Source: Magnetococcales bacterium (lineage in GTDB: Bacteria > Pseudomonadota > Magnetococcia > Magnetococcales > JADFYX01). From it: 33,993 nucleotides of DNA. Positions within the stretch are counted from its first letter, which is position 1. The number at the start of each line of letters is the position of its first letter. The translations under genes and the position numbers were made by a program. Below the pieces are notes generated by a model. It had not been told where the DNA came from. It made no database searches and worked only from the letters and a program-made list of their open reading frames with translations. Shown here in pieces: positions 19,017 through 27,326 of the stretch. The DNA lies in contig JADFZS010000057.1 of NCBI GenBank assembly GCA_015232405.1, positions 1-33,993 of the forward strand. The letters are read 5' to 3'.

Positions 19017-20039
19017 ATGAAATTAAAAGCCAATGAAATAGAGAGCCGTATCCGCGATGGTGCTTTACCTTCGGCTATCCTGCTTTACGGTCAAGAGCAG
19101 GGGTTGATCGTCAGCCAGATAGCGCAACTGCAAAAGTCTGTAATTTCCGATCCCAGTGCAGCAGATTTTGATCTTGAAGCTTTTTTTGCTGAAAATCTCG
19201 ATGAAGAGCGATTTATCAGTGCCTGTAAGGGGTTCCCATTTTTAAGCAAAACAAAATTTATTCTGCTAAAAGAGGCAGATAAAATTAACAAAGAGGCCAA
19301 AAAAACCCTTCTCAACTATCTTGCTGAACCATCACCAACGACCTTACTGGTTGTGCAATCGGGAAACCTGGAGGCCAAGGACCCTTTACGCAAAGGGTTT
19401 GAAAGCAACAAAACTGCATGGTGTATTCCCTACTATCCCCTAGAGGGAGGTAAACTCAGCTCCTGGATCAGACAACAACTCCAAGAACAAGGCTATAAGA
19501 TAGACCGGGATGCTCTGCAACATCTATCCCAACGTCTGGATGGTGATACACTAGCAGCAAAAAGCGAGTTGGAAAAGTTACTGCTGTTTGTCGGGGATAA
19601 TCGCAACATAAACCTAAATGAAGTTTTGGCTTGTGTGGGAGAGACCCTCCAGCACAGCTCTTTTGGCCTGGTCTCTGCCACCACCAACGGCAAGACAGCG
19701 GAGGCTTTGCACATACTTGACCGGCTTATGGATGGTGGAGAAGAGCCACTAGCGATGATAGCTATACTAGCCATGCGCATAAGAAGGATAATTCAAGGTC
19801 AATCCCTGTTGAATGCAGGAGAAAACCCCAAAGTGGTTTGTAAAAAATTGCGCATATTCTGGAAAGAAGAACAGGAGTTTTTAACCCAGTGCCGTCTGAT
19901 AAAAAGTGCGGATCTAGCCAGTGGGCTTATGGACTGTTTAGGGGCGGATAAAGCCCTAAAAAGTGGAGGCGGCAACCCGGCCCGTATTATGGGTGGGTTG
20001 GTTTTACGGCTGGGGTCTCGATTTGACAAGCATTCTTGA
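19017..20039 (+). CDS. holA: DNA polymerase III subunit delta
   Basis: The 340-residue protein matches HolA in length and layout: the N-terminal AAA+-like part begins ILLYGQEQGLI, with KTKFILLKEAD, TTLLVVQSG and YYPLEGGKLSSWI, then a helical lid (LSQRLDGD, AAKSELEKLLLF) and a C-terminal collar domain (LAMRIRRIIQ, GGGNPARIM). Delta is the wrench of the clamp loader: it opens the beta sliding clamp. As usual for delta there is no functional Walker A. It is a housekeeping gene, giving an anchor that the region is chromosomal. Its last 53 bases overlap the 3' end of the oppositely oriented MFS gene. The start ATG has no obvious Shine-Dalgarno. Confidence 0.93.
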   Translation: MKLKANEIESRIRDGALPSAILLYGQEQGLIVSQIAQLQKSVISDPSAADFDLEAFFAENLDEERFISACKGFPFLSKTKFILLKEADKINKEAKKTLLNYLAEPSPTTLLVVQSGNLEAKDPLRKGFESNKTAWCIPYYPLEGGKLSSWIRQQLQEQGYKIDRDALQHLSQRLDGDTLAAKSELEKLLLFVGDNRNINLNEVLACVGETLQHSSFGLVSATTNGKTAEALHILDRLMDGGEEPLAMIAILAMRIRRIIQGQSLLNAGENPKVVCKKLRIFWKEEQEFLTQCRLIKSADLASGLMDCLGADKALKSGGGNPARIMGGLVLRLGSRFDKHS

Positions 20040-21213
20040 TCTTTCTACCTACCAGCAAAAACAGCAGTAGTACCACCCCAACCCCAATGGCAGCCACAAA
20101 CAGTACTCCCCCTTTATGGCTGCCATAAACAATGCCACCCATAACTGGTCCTACCCCACGTCCCAAGGCACTCATGGATTGAAAAAGCCCCAACATCATC
20201 CCCTGTTTGTCGGCATCACTGTTTATGCTGACCAGACTTGAAAAACCGGGATGGACAAAACCGGACCCTGCAGCTATAAAGGCTAAAGATAGCCACACCC
20301 AATCTTTACCCATCTGAGCCAATAGCATCAAACCAACAGCAACCAGAAAAAGGCCAAGGGTTGTTGTCAGCTTCTCACCAATTTTTGGTGTTAAACGGCG
20401 AATGATGCCACCCTGCACAATAACTGCGACCACTCCCACATAGACAAACACCCAGCCGATATCGGTCATGGTCCAACCCATAAACTCATTGCCCCACAAT
20501 GGTAACACCACCTCAAAAGCTGAAAACATGGCGATAAACAGTCCCATTAACAGACAGATGACAAGAACATTGCCATATTCCGCTACCGCCTTCCAACGAG
20601 AAGGGGCTAAAGGGTGATAGGCGACGGGTTCTGGTTGATCACCGTTATGATGCTCTGGGTTACGAGTCTCAGCCAGCAAAAATAGTGCTGCTATACCGTT
20701 TAGTCCTGTTATAACTGCAGCCACCAATGGAGCAGTCGCCAAACCATACTGGGAAAGCAGACCACCCATTGCAGGGCCAAGTATAAATCCAAGACCAAAA
20801 GCAGCACCTATCATACCCATGGCTTTTGCCCGATCTTTTTGGCTGGTAATATCAGCCATCGCAGCCTGGGCTACAGATATATTGGCCCCCATAACCCCTG
20901 CCAACGCCCTGCCGACAAACAGCATTGTTAAACTACCTGCCAAACCGTAAACCAGATAAGATATTGAGGAGCCAAACAGACCAATTATCAACACTGGACG
21001 ACGACCCACACGGTCGGAATAACGCCCCCAGAGAGGTGCGAAAAAAAACTGCATTATAGAGTAGATAGCCATCAACCAACCAATCTGTGCTGGTGAGGCG
21101 GCAAAACGGGGATCCAAAGCGTAGAGCGGCATAAGAGGAAGAACAATGCCAAAACCTAATAAATCTAGAAAAACCGTAAAGAATATAATTGTGACTGAAG
21201 ACTTGCGCCTCAT
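19987..21213 (-). CDS. MFS transporter, TetA-like drug:H+ antiporter family (DHA1)
   Basis: The protein has 408 residues from the ATG at 21213 and about twelve hydrophobic segments. Motif A reads GRYSDRVGRRPVL in the loop after the second span, the first span has FLDLLGFGIVLPLMP as in TetA-like antiporters, and motif C reads GFILGPAMGG in span five. The substrate cannot be told; DHA1 members export drugs or metabolites by proton exchange across the inner membrane. An upstream in-frame TTG at 21231 would add six residues, but the ATG forms an ATGA overlap with the stop of the small membrane-protein gene, which decides the start and implies translational coupling. The 3' end overlaps holA on the other strand. 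Confidence 0.9.
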   Translation of the reverse strand: MRRKSSVTIIFFTVFLDLLGFGIVLPLMPLYALDPRFAASPAQIGWLMAIYSIMQFFFAPLWGRYSDRVGRRPVLIIGLFGSSISYLVYGLAGSLTMLFVGRALAGVMGANISVAQAAMADITSQKDRAKAMGMIGAAFGLGFILGPAMGGLLSQYGLATAPLVAAVITGLNGIAALFLLAETRNPEHHNGDQPEPVAYHPLAPSRWKAVAEYGNVLVICLLMGLFIAMFSAFEVVLPLWGNEFMGWTMTDIGWVFVYVGVVAVIVQGGIIRRLTPKIGEKLTTTLGLFLVAVGLMLLAQMGKDWVWLSLAFIAAGSGFVHPGFSSLVSINSDADKQGMMLGLFQSMSALGRGVGPVMGGIVYGSHKGGVLFVAAIGVGVVLLLFLLVGRKIKNACQIETPAVKPTHP

Positions 21214-21479
21214 AAAATTTTCAATATCCAAGCGATAAGAAGAGCGCCAACGTTTAAAATAATCGGGGTGGCAAAGGGACCGAGCTTTATTCCTGCCGGT
21301 TCAAAATAGTGCACCGACAACGCCCATGGTATAACCAACAAAATTCCAGATAACAACCCCCAGTGTGGTCCAAAATGGATAAATATTGACCATGGTGCCC
21401 AGCCGGATACTATCAAAAGCACCAGAACAGCTATTGACCAACCGGCAAGAACAGCAAACGGAGGACGTTGTTCACTCAT
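21210..21479 (-). CDS. Small membrane protein, probably three spans, unknown function
   Basis: I do not recognise this 89-residue protein. It starts MSEQRPPFAVLAGW and shows three hydrophobic stretches: about 8-27, 37-53 and 66-87. No charged or metal-binding motif stands out. The ATG at 21479 is preferred over a TTG at 21509, because the TTG would lie inside the U-run of the intrinsic terminator at 21508-21542. The gene is sandwiched between that terminator and the MFS transporter, with which it shares an ATGA overlap, so it is probably made together with it and may be a small partner. The distance from the terminator stem to the ATG is short, about 30 bases, so it likely depends on read-through from nhaD or a promoter inside the nhaD 3' end. 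Confidence 0.72.
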   Translation of the reverse strand: MSEQRPPFAVLAGWSIAVLVLLIVSGWAPWSIFIHFGPHWGLLSGILLVIPWALSVHYFEPAGIKLGPFATPIILNVGALLIAWILKIL

Positions 21480-21507
21480 TAAAGTAATTCCAATTGAATC
21501 CAAATAC

Positions 21508-21542
21508 AAAAAAAGGCGGACGGCTTTACACCGTCCGCCTTT
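21508..21542 (-). terminator. Intrinsic terminator after nhaD
   Basis: A 12-base perfect stem (21512-21523 with 21531-21542) closes a seven-base loop; the core GGCGGACGG/CCGTCCGCC is very stable. On the minus strand it is followed by seven Us (21514-21508, overlapping the stem base). It begins 22 bases after the nhaD stop. It is the best terminator in the window. Confidence 0.9.
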
Positions 21543-21564
21543 AATTATGATAAATCAAACTCTC

Positions 21565-23019
21565 TTAAGGTATTTTTGCGATACCCTGGAAGTATGATCC
21601 ATTGATCAAGAAGTGAGCATAGATACTTGCGGCATAACCAAGAGCAATAGCCCAAGACCATTTTAGATGAGATCCAAAAGTATACATACCACGTGCTTGA
21701 CCCATTAGAGCAACACCAGCAGCTGAACCGATGGATAGCATACTACCACCAACACCAGCTGTTAGAGTAACAAGCAACCATTGACCCATGGACATATCTG
21801 GCCCCATGGTCAAAACAGCAAACATAACTGGGATGTTATCAACGATAGCTGAGAGGAAACCAACCATGATGTTAGCATTGGTTGCGCCCCAATCGCCGTA
21901 CATCACACCAGAGACCAACTCCAGGTATCCGATAAAGCCCAAACCACCAACAGCGACGATAACACCGTAGAAGAATAGCAGTGTATCCCACTCGGCACGA
22001 CCAACACTGTGGAAAATATCAAATGGTGTGCTGTCATTGTTGTGCTCCAGAAGATATTTCTTTCTTCTCTCGCCATCTTTACCTTCAACTTTGCCATGGG
22101 TTTTCTTGAGATAGAAAGCCATAAATGAGAGATAACCCAGACCAAACATCATACCTGCCATAGGTGGAAGATGGAGGAAGTTATGGAAACTAACTGCAGT
22201 AGTAATTGTCAACAGGAAGAGGACAATGATCCGCTTACCACCACGTTTGATGGCAACAACCTCATCACTGGGGGCCGGTTTTTCATCTGGTACGGCATAG
22301 TGCATAATTGCAGCTGGGACCAACCAGTTGATAAGTGATGGGAAAAACAGAACAAAGAAAGTACCGAAAGATACGATACCTTTCTGCCAGACCATCAATG
22401 TTGTGATATCGCCAAAGGGGCTAAAAGCACCACCAGCATTAGCAGCAACAACAACGTTGATACAAGCAATTGCGACAAATTTTGTATTATCACGACCAAC
22501 AGCTAGAATAACCGCACACATCAAAAGAGCTGTGGTCAGGTTATCGGCGACTGGGGAGATGAAAAATGAGAGAACACCTGTCATCCAGAATAGCTTCCGA
22601 TAGCCATAACCTGCACGCACCAACCAGGAGCGTAAAGACTCGAAAACATTACGTTCGTCCATGGCATTGATATAGGTCATAGCCACCAACAAGAACAGGA
22701 ACAGCTCTGCGTATTCCAGGATATTATGCCTAATCGCAACTTCAGCTGCGTGGGGCATGTCATGGCTGGCATATACAGATGCCACCATAATCCAGATAAT
22801 ACCTGCCGAGATAAGCACAGGTTTTGATTTACGCAGATGTGTGACCTCTTCTGCCATAACAAAACCGTACGATACGACAAAGACAAAGATAGCCATGTAA
22901 CCGACAAAGCTATCAGTAAGGGGAAGCCGCTCGCCCCCACCTCCAGAAGCCAAAGCAAACTCTGGCACAAACATCAAGACAGAGAATGTTGCGAGCAAAA
23001 TAGTGAGAATCCTGTTCAA
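21565..23019 (-). CDS. nhaD: NhaD-type Na+/H+ antiporter
   Basis: The 484-residue membrane protein has an N-terminal hydrophobic segment that looks like a cleavable signal (up to about residue 25, FALASGGG), then about a dozen spans. The family pattern of the ion transporter superfamily is seen: LSFFISPVADNLTTALLM, VVVAANAGGAFSPFGDITT and a second half-repeat with AIVDNIPVMFAVL. NhaD proteins extrude Na+ (or Li+) for protons and occur in marine, halophilic and alkaliphilic bacteria, giving salt and pH tolerance. The start is TTG: no ATG lies nearby in frame, and GGAGGG sits eight bases upstream. The gene has its own upstream region and a strong terminator, so it can act as a single unit. Confidence 0.92.
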   Translation of the reverse strand: MNRILTILLATFSVLMFVPEFALASGGGGERLPLTDSFVGYMAIFVFVVSYGFVMAEEVTHLRKSKPVLISAGIIWIMVASVYASHDMPHAAEVAIRHNILEYAELFLFLLVAMTYINAMDERNVFESLRSWLVRAGYGYRKLFWMTGVLSFFISPVADNLTTALLMCAVILAVGRDNTKFVAIACINVVVAANAGGAFSPFGDITTLMVWQKGIVSFGTFFVLFFPSLINWLVPAAIMHYAVPDEKPAPSDEVVAIKRGGKRIIVLFLLTITTAVSFHNFLHLPPMAGMMFGLGYLSFMAFYLKKTHGKVEGKDGERRKKYLLEHNNDSTPFDIFHSVGRAEWDTLLFFYGVIVAVGGLGFIGYLELVSGVMYGDWGATNANIMVGFLSAIVDNIPVMFAVLTMGPDMSMGQWLLVTLTAGVGGSMLSIGSAAGVALMGQARGMYTFGSHLKWSWAIALGYAASIYAHFLINGSYFQGIAKIP

Positions 23020-23027
23020 CGAATTAG

Positions 23028-23033
23028 CCCTCC
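23028..23033 (-). promoter_or_regulatory. Ribosome-binding site GGAGGG deciding the nhaD TTG start
   Basis: On the minus strand GGAGGG ends eight bases before the TTG at 23019. A near-perfect anti-16S match at standard spacing is strong support for the rare start codon. Confidence 0.85.
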
Positions 23034-23057
23034 AAAATAACTGTAAAGAGATCCAAA

Positions 23058-23071
23058 CTCAAAAATTTGAG
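23058..23071. promoter_or_regulatory. Perfect inverted repeat, CTCAAA-AA-TTTGAG
   Basis: Two 6-base arms flank two bases, some 40 bases upstream of the nhaD start and downstream of the possible promoter, a position fit for a repressor or for an mRNA leader structure. The regulator is unknown, and the low complexity allows chance. Confidence 0.25.
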
Positions 23072-23234
23072 ATTAGGATATCAAGAAAATGTTATAAAAC
23101 TGTGAAAGAGGCATACTAACGATATTTCGGGAACAATGCAAAGAGGATTAGGAGACATAATGACAACTATTTATTAACGTATTTCAGAAAATAGCTATAA
23201 TTCACTTTAATATTTTGTATAAAGCCTTATATTT

Positions 23235-24590
23235 TTACAAATTTTCGGCTTCAAGAAGTAATTCAACAATTTGTGAAGAGCTGTTATCTTTATAACGCAG
23301 AGCCTGTTTACGATCTGTTATTGGCAGTATTCCAACAGTATCACCAACCAAGCGACCACTTCTAATTACTGGTACAGCAGTCAAACATCCCAAACCATAG
23401 AGGGCTTGGTACATAGGGGTTTTACTCTCTCTTGGTAGCAGACTCTCTCCCACATGGATAAAGCTATCGTTTTGGTCTTTTTTCCAGATGTTACGATACT
23501 CCACATAGCCGGGAAAGGTTGTATCCAAACCGTTAAACTGCGCTTCGTGTATCAACTCATCAATTAGCTCCAGGTGTCTGAAAGGGTAGAGATAGTCCAA
23601 ATTTAAAATAGACTCAGGAAAATCCCCACCCTCCTCTATTTTACTTAAACAGTATTGCAGAACATCTTCGATACTCTTTGTGGGGACATTAAACTCTTGG
23701 GGGCGATGGATTAGATTTAAAGATCTATCAGCAGCAATTTGGGCAACTTCAGGATCATCAGCAAAAAGATATATCCGTCCCAAATAACGGGATTTTTGCA
23801 ACAGGTCCAACAGTCTAGCCAATATATCGAAACCAGCTGGTCTCTGAACCTCACCCCTTATGGGAAGCACCGCTACCACATCATAATTGCCCGGTTGTAT
23901 GGATTCCGGTAGTTTGCCAACGGATTGACCGTCCACCTTTTCAATTATTGAGACAACACCTTTGGCCCGCTTTTCATCATTGCTCTGGTGGAGTCCATGG
24001 TGATGATAAACCGGAGCTAGTGGCTCATAGACCAGTTGCAAACCATCCTCGATAACCGCCTTACCCCAAACTCTATCTTCAATATTTGTAACATCTTCAT
24101 CAAAGGGGGTGTTATCCCAGACAGATCTTCTTATCATGCTGTTGGCGTTATGGAAAAAATAGTCCTTGATCTGCACCCGCCTGTCTAAACCAAAAACTAT
24201 GGTCAAATCCCTCTTATCAAGGGCAGTACTAAATGAGACAGGTAGCTGTCGCCCATAAACTCCAGCAACTTTATCATCTTTAAAATTTTGCAATAGTGAT
24301 GATAGCCAACTTTTACTGGCAGGAACACAGTGGGCCGACAGACACACTATATAGCGACCTGATGAGACACGAATGCCATCATTTATCGCCTTGCCGGGGA
24401 TAAATTTTGTTATGGATATTACCTTTGCTATGGGAAACCGCTTTGCCACCGTTACAGTGTGGTCACTGCTCTGGTTATCGACAATAATGACCTCAAAATC
24501 GGTGTAATCTTGCTCAAACACACCGCGCAAACAGTGGCGGATCCAACGCTCCTCATTGCGGGTTCTTATTATTATGGATACTTCTGGCAT
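23235..24590 (-). CDS. Glycosyltransferase family 2 fused to a NeuA/cytidylyltransferase-like domain
   Basis: The 451-residue protein has two parts. Residues 1-220 are a GT2 domain: SIIIRTRNEE, VIIVDNQSSD, the acceptor/DxD region replaced by CLSAHCVP, and NIEDRVWGKAV as the late acidic motif. Residues about 235-451 resemble an acylneuraminate cytidylyltransferase: VVAVLPIRG, IYLFADDPEVAQIA, LIHRPQEF, a central VLQYCLSKI helix and a late TDRKQALRYKD. The CTP-binding RGGSK..KN motif of real NeuA proteins is missing here (RGEVQRPAG instead), so this half may be inactive or recognise a CMP-sugar. It is the last gene of the nonulosonate operon, 19 bases after neuB. Role inferred: transfer of the CMP-activated sugar or a linked step. 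The GT2 call is firm, the second domain less so. Confidence 0.8.
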   Translation of the reverse strand: MPEVSIIIRTRNEERWIRHCLRGVFEQDYTDFEVIIVDNQSSDHTVTVAKRFPIAKVISITKFIPGKAINDGIRVSSGRYIVCLSAHCVPASKSWLSSLLQNFKDDKVAGVYGRQLPVSFSTALDKRDLTIVFGLDRRVQIKDYFFHNANSMIRRSVWDNTPFDEDVTNIEDRVWGKAVIEDGLQLVYEPLAPVYHHHGLHQSNDEKRAKGVVSIIEKVDGQSVGKLPESIQPGNYDVVAVLPIRGEVQRPAGFDILARLLDLLQKSRYLGRIYLFADDPEVAQIAADRSLNLIHRPQEFNVPTKSIEDVLQYCLSKIEEGGDFPESILNLDYLYPFRHLELIDELIHEAQFNGLDTTFPGYVEYRNIWKKDQNDSFIHVGESLLPRESKTPMYQALYGLGCLTAVPVIRSGRLVGDTVGILPITDRKQALRYKDNSSSQIVELLLEAENL

Positions 24591-24609
24591 AATTTAAGGC
24601 TCTAATTTA

Positions 24610-25647
24610 TTAAACAAACATATCCGGTGTAATCAATACATCCTTGGCAACATCTTTTGCCAAGGTTCTGCCCAACCAATTATCCACCTCTTTACTGGGA
24701 ATACCATTGCCGGGATTGCGCCATGTAATCATCTCTTTTGCCAAAACCGTACCTGCTTCAAGGGAGGCTGCAGAGGCCATGGATACATGATATTTATTGC
24801 GAGTGATCATCTCCTGGTCCGAAACTCTCTTATCACCAGTTCCCATCATAGACTCAACAGCTCTGATATTTTCTACCATAGTGGTCAACTCTTGGGGATC
24901 AAGTGATATTTTATGGTCAAAACCAACCATACTTTTATCCAGGGTATAGTGTCGTTCAACTATACGAGCACCCCTTGCCACAGCTGCAAGTGTGGGCAAA
25001 AAGCCAATTTCATGGCCAGAGTAGCCAACGGTAATATCATAACGCTCTTTGAGTTTGTCCATCATGACAAGATTATGTTGATCAACAGGCGTGGGGTAGG
25101 CTGAAACACAATGGAGAAGAAAAAGAGGGGTTTTGGCAACATTGAATATCGCCACAGCCCGGTCAATCTCATCCCAATTTGCCATGCCGGTGGAGAGAAT
25201 AACCGGTTTTTGAATCGGGGCCAGATAGTGTAACAGCTCCAAGTTGGTTAACGAGTGGCTAGCAAGTTTGTAGATTTGCAGATCCAAAGCTTGCAGAAAA
25301 TCTACCGCCTTGGGATCAAACGCAGTACAGAGAAAATCGATGTTTTGCTCCCCACAGTAGGCCTGTAACTCAAGATACTCCTCTTTGTTAAACTCAATAT
25401 GTTCCCTCACCTGACGATAGGTTTTGCCAAATTCGGGAAAACGGTCATCCTGGGCATCCAGTACCTCACCTACAGCCAGGGTATCTACTGTACGTTTTTG
25501 AAATTTAACCCCGTCGGCCCCAGCTTTAACCGCCACATCTATCATCTGTTTGGCAATTGCAACCGAGCCGTTATGGTTTAAACCAGCCTCGGCTATTATG
25601 TAGACGGGGCCTTGTTGCAATCGTTTGCTAAAAGGGTCTTGTGCCAC
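24610..25647 (-). CDS. neuB: Nonulosonic (sialic/legionaminic-type) acid synthase, NeuB family
   Basis: The 345-residue protein carries the NeuB barrel motifs in order: IAEAGLNHNG, GVKFQKR, STGMANWDE, LLHCVSAYPTP, TVGYSGHE and IVERHYTLD, followed by a C-terminal SAF (antifreeze-like) domain from about 280 (SMASAASLEAG, WRNPGNGI). The family condenses phosphoenolpyruvate with a six-carbon amino sugar to a nine-carbon 2-keto acid. Which one (sialic, legionaminic or pseudaminic) cannot be told. The start codon is GTG: GGGAG lies eight bases upstream at 25656-25660. The gene lies 17 bases after the 2-hydroxyacid dehydrogenase stop. A NeuC-type epimerase for the precursor is absent from the window and must be elsewhere. 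Confidence 0.93.
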   Translation of the reverse strand: MAQDPFSKRLQQGPVYIIAEAGLNHNGSVAIAKQMIDVAVKAGADGVKFQKRTVDTLAVGEVLDAQDDRFPEFGKTYRQVREHIEFNKEEYLELQAYCGEQNIDFLCTAFDPKAVDFLQALDLQIYKLASHSLTNLELLHYLAPIQKPVILSTGMANWDEIDRAVAIFNVAKTPLFLLHCVSAYPTPVDQHNLVMMDKLKERYDITVGYSGHEIGFLPTLAAVARGARIVERHYTLDKSMVGFDHKISLDPQELTTMVENIRAVESMMGTGDKRVSDQEMITRNKYHVSMASAASLEAGTVLAKEMITWRNPGNGIPSKEVDNWLGRTLAKDVAKDVLITPDMFV

Positions 25648-25655
25648 AATATATA

Positions 25656-25660
25656 CTCCC
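25656..25660 (-). promoter_or_regulatory. Ribosome-binding site GGGAG deciding the neuB GTG start
   Basis: The minus-strand GGGAG sits eight to nine bases before the GTG at 25647, inside the 17-base gap to the preceding gene. No in-frame ATG near the conserved VYIIAEAG strand competes. Confidence 0.7.
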
Positions 25661-25664
25661 GGTT

Positions 25665-26621
25665 TTATGCTTGTAGTAAAAAGCGCCGTAACAGATCGGC
25701 AGCATGACCATAGGCTATCTGCTGCCCTTCCACTGTCATACCTCCAATATGGGGGGTGATGATAACCTGCTTTGAGGTTTTTGCGTAGGCAATAAGTGGG
25801 CTGTTGCTTTTATTGCGCACCTCGTCAGCCACCACATCCACCGCAGCACGGGCATCGGGGTTGGCCTGTAAAAAAGACAACATAGCCTCCTCATCAATCA
25901 CATCCCCACGGGCGGTATTCACCAACAAAACCTCTTTTTTCATCTGGGCAAACCACTGCGAGTTGACCATATCACGGGTCTGATCGGTAGCATGTACATG
26001 GATTGCAATGACATCTGAAGCCGGGAGAAGCTCTTCAAGAGTGGTCTGCACGTGGTCGGGGTTATCCACAGTTTTAAAAGGATCATATACCAACACTTTT
26101 GCCCCAAAAGCGTGGCAATAACGAGAGAACATCCCCCCCAGACGACCATAGCCGATCACCCCTATGGTCAGATGGTCAATCTGTCTGCCGATAAATTTGG
26201 TATAGTCCCATTCATCCTGTTTTACTGAGTCAAAAGAGCTTGGAACATGGCGTAATGAGGCCATCATCAGGGCAAAGGCAAGTTCGGCTGTTGAGGATAT
26301 TTTATTGATAAATGATCTCTCTTCTGTCAAAGAGATAATTTTCAAACCCAGCTTTTTAGCCAAGGGTTTATCTATATGGTTGGTTCCGGTTGAGGCGGTG
26401 CATATAACCTTGAGATCAACCCCAGCACCCAACACCTCTTCACCTAAAAAAACATTTGACTTATTTGGGTTGGTAAAAACCACCTGATAGCCGGGAATGG
26501 CTGCAACCACCTCTGCCACAGTGGGGTGGTCCAGATAGGTAACATCACCTGCCTCTTCCAATATCTCTGGCACACCCTTAATGTGACGAACAGGAGTTAT
26601 AACTAATATTTTTGCCCTCAT
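25665..26621 (-). CDS. D-isomer-specific 2-hydroxyacid dehydrogenase
   Basis: From the ATG at 26621 the protein has 318 residues. The Rossmann motif is IGVIGYGRLGG (GxGxxG), and the catalytic set is complete: Arg238 in NTARGDVI, a Glu near residue 265 (VADEV) and His291 in TPHIGG. The family reduces 2-keto acids with NAD(P)H or works in reverse. It resembles the SerA/phosphoglycerate dehydrogenase branch but lacks a C-terminal ACT domain. A longer ATG at 26666 would run into the acyltransferase gene; the chosen start has GAGAG just upstream and lies two bases after that gene's stop. Between an acyltransferase and neuB, it probably acts on a 2-keto acid or sugar acid of the same pathway (inference). 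Confidence 0.88.
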   Translation of the reverse strand: MRAKILVITPVRHIKGVPEILEEAGDVTYLDHPTVAEVVAAIPGYQVVFTNPNKSNVFLGEEVLGAGVDLKVICTASTGTNHIDKPLAKKLGLKIISLTEERSFINKISSTAELAFALMMASLRHVPSSFDSVKQDEWDYTKFIGRQIDHLTIGVIGYGRLGGMFSRYCHAFGAKVLVYDPFKTVDNPDHVQTTLEELLPASDVIAIHVHATDQTRDMVNSQWFAQMKKEVLLVNTARGDVIDEEAMLSFLQANPDARAAVDVVADEVRNKSNSPLIAYAKTSKQVIITPHIGGMTVEGQQIAYGHAADLLRRFLLQA

Positions 26622-26623
26622 AA

Positions 26624-27199
26624 TCACTCTCTCTTTTTGACAAAACGGGCAGGATTTCCAGCCCATATTTCATAAGGTGGAATATTTTTTGTGGCAACAG
26701 AACCAGCAGCCAAAACAGCCCCCTGCCCCACATGAACCCCACCCAATACCGTAACCCCGCGCCCCATCCAGGCATCATCATCAATGATCACCTTTTGGAT
26801 TTTGGCCCGCTGATTCATTATTAAATCATCTTTGGCAAACTGGTGGCTGTTATCGGTGATACAGACATCCGGGCCGATCCGTACGTAGTTACCGATTTTA
26901 AGGTGGTCTTTAATGGATATCCAGCACCGCTCACCGATACCGCTGTAGTTTCCCATCTCAAAATAGGGGTTGGGTTTGGTCAAAAGAAATATCCCCTGCT
27001 CCTTGATGGTACAGTGGTCACCCATCACAAAACGGGCGTTATCTGTTAGCTTGAACAGCACACCTTTTTTGATAACAGTATTGGTTCCAATGGATATTTT
27101 AGGGTATCTGAGAAGATAATACTGGGTGCGTAGTGTATCCAACAAGCTACGGTTATAACCACTGGCAGGATCTTTTAGCTCAAAACGTGTAACTTTCAT
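26624..27199 (-). CDS. Hexapeptide-repeat (left-handed beta-helix) acyltransferase
   Basis: The 191-residue protein shows repeated hexapeptide turns ([LIV]Gxxxx) from about residue 37: ISIGTNTVIKKG, FVMGDHCTI, FEMGNYSGIG, LKIGNYVRIG, then VTVLGGVHVGQGAVLAAGS and the closing GNPARFVKKR of WbbJ/LacA-like O- or N-acetyltransferases. The presumed catalytic His is in TDNSHQF. The family uses acetyl-CoA or another acyl-CoA and works as a cytosolic trimer. In this operon it probably acylates the nonulosonate or a precursor. It starts 127 bases after the neuA stop; that gap has an A/T-rich imperfect hairpin but no convincing terminator, and the gene is followed two bases later by the dehydrogenase. 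Confidence 0.9.
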   Translation of the reverse strand: MKVTRFELKDPASGYNRSLLDTLRTQYYLLRYPKISIGTNTVIKKGVLFKLTDNARFVMGDHCTIKEQGIFLLTKPNPYFEMGNYSGIGERCWISIKDHLKIGNYVRIGPDVCITDNSHQFAKDDLIMNQRAKIQKVIIDDDAWMGRGVTVLGGVHVGQGAVLAAGSVATKNIPPYEIWAGNPARFVKKRE

Positions 27200-27326
27200 T
27201 AATTATATATTTCCAGTATATCCCAAACTTTAAACCAGATAGATGCAGTGGTAAGTAGGTGTATGTTGAATATGACGGTTTTTTATAAAAGCAAAAAAAC
27301 CCGGTTTTCATATTTCAGCAAGGACT

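Larger units (their letters stand above)
23020..23234 (-). promoter_or_regulatory. nhaD upstream region
   Basis: No gene is seen. It contains the ribosome site at 23028-23033, a dyad at 23058-23071 and a possible promoter at 23113-23141: minus-strand TTGCAT, 17 bases, TAGTAT (3/6 and 4/6 matches). An AT-rich hairpin at 23218-23231 (TATAA-AGCC-TTATA) lies just after the stop of the glycosyltransferase fusion gene but is too weak to call a terminator. Promoter confidence is low. Confidence 0.35.

Noticed and set aside
26622..26666. Longer start (ATG at 26666) for the 2-hydroxyacid dehydrogenase
   Set aside because: It would overlap the acyltransferase gene by over 40 bases, while the ATG at 26621 has GAGAG upstream and lies two bases after the preceding stop.
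27285..27312. Hairpin with T-run between neuA and the acyltransferase on the minus strand
   Set aside because: The stem is only five A/T-rich pairs with a three-base loop; too weak for an intrinsic terminator, and the genes look cotranscribed.
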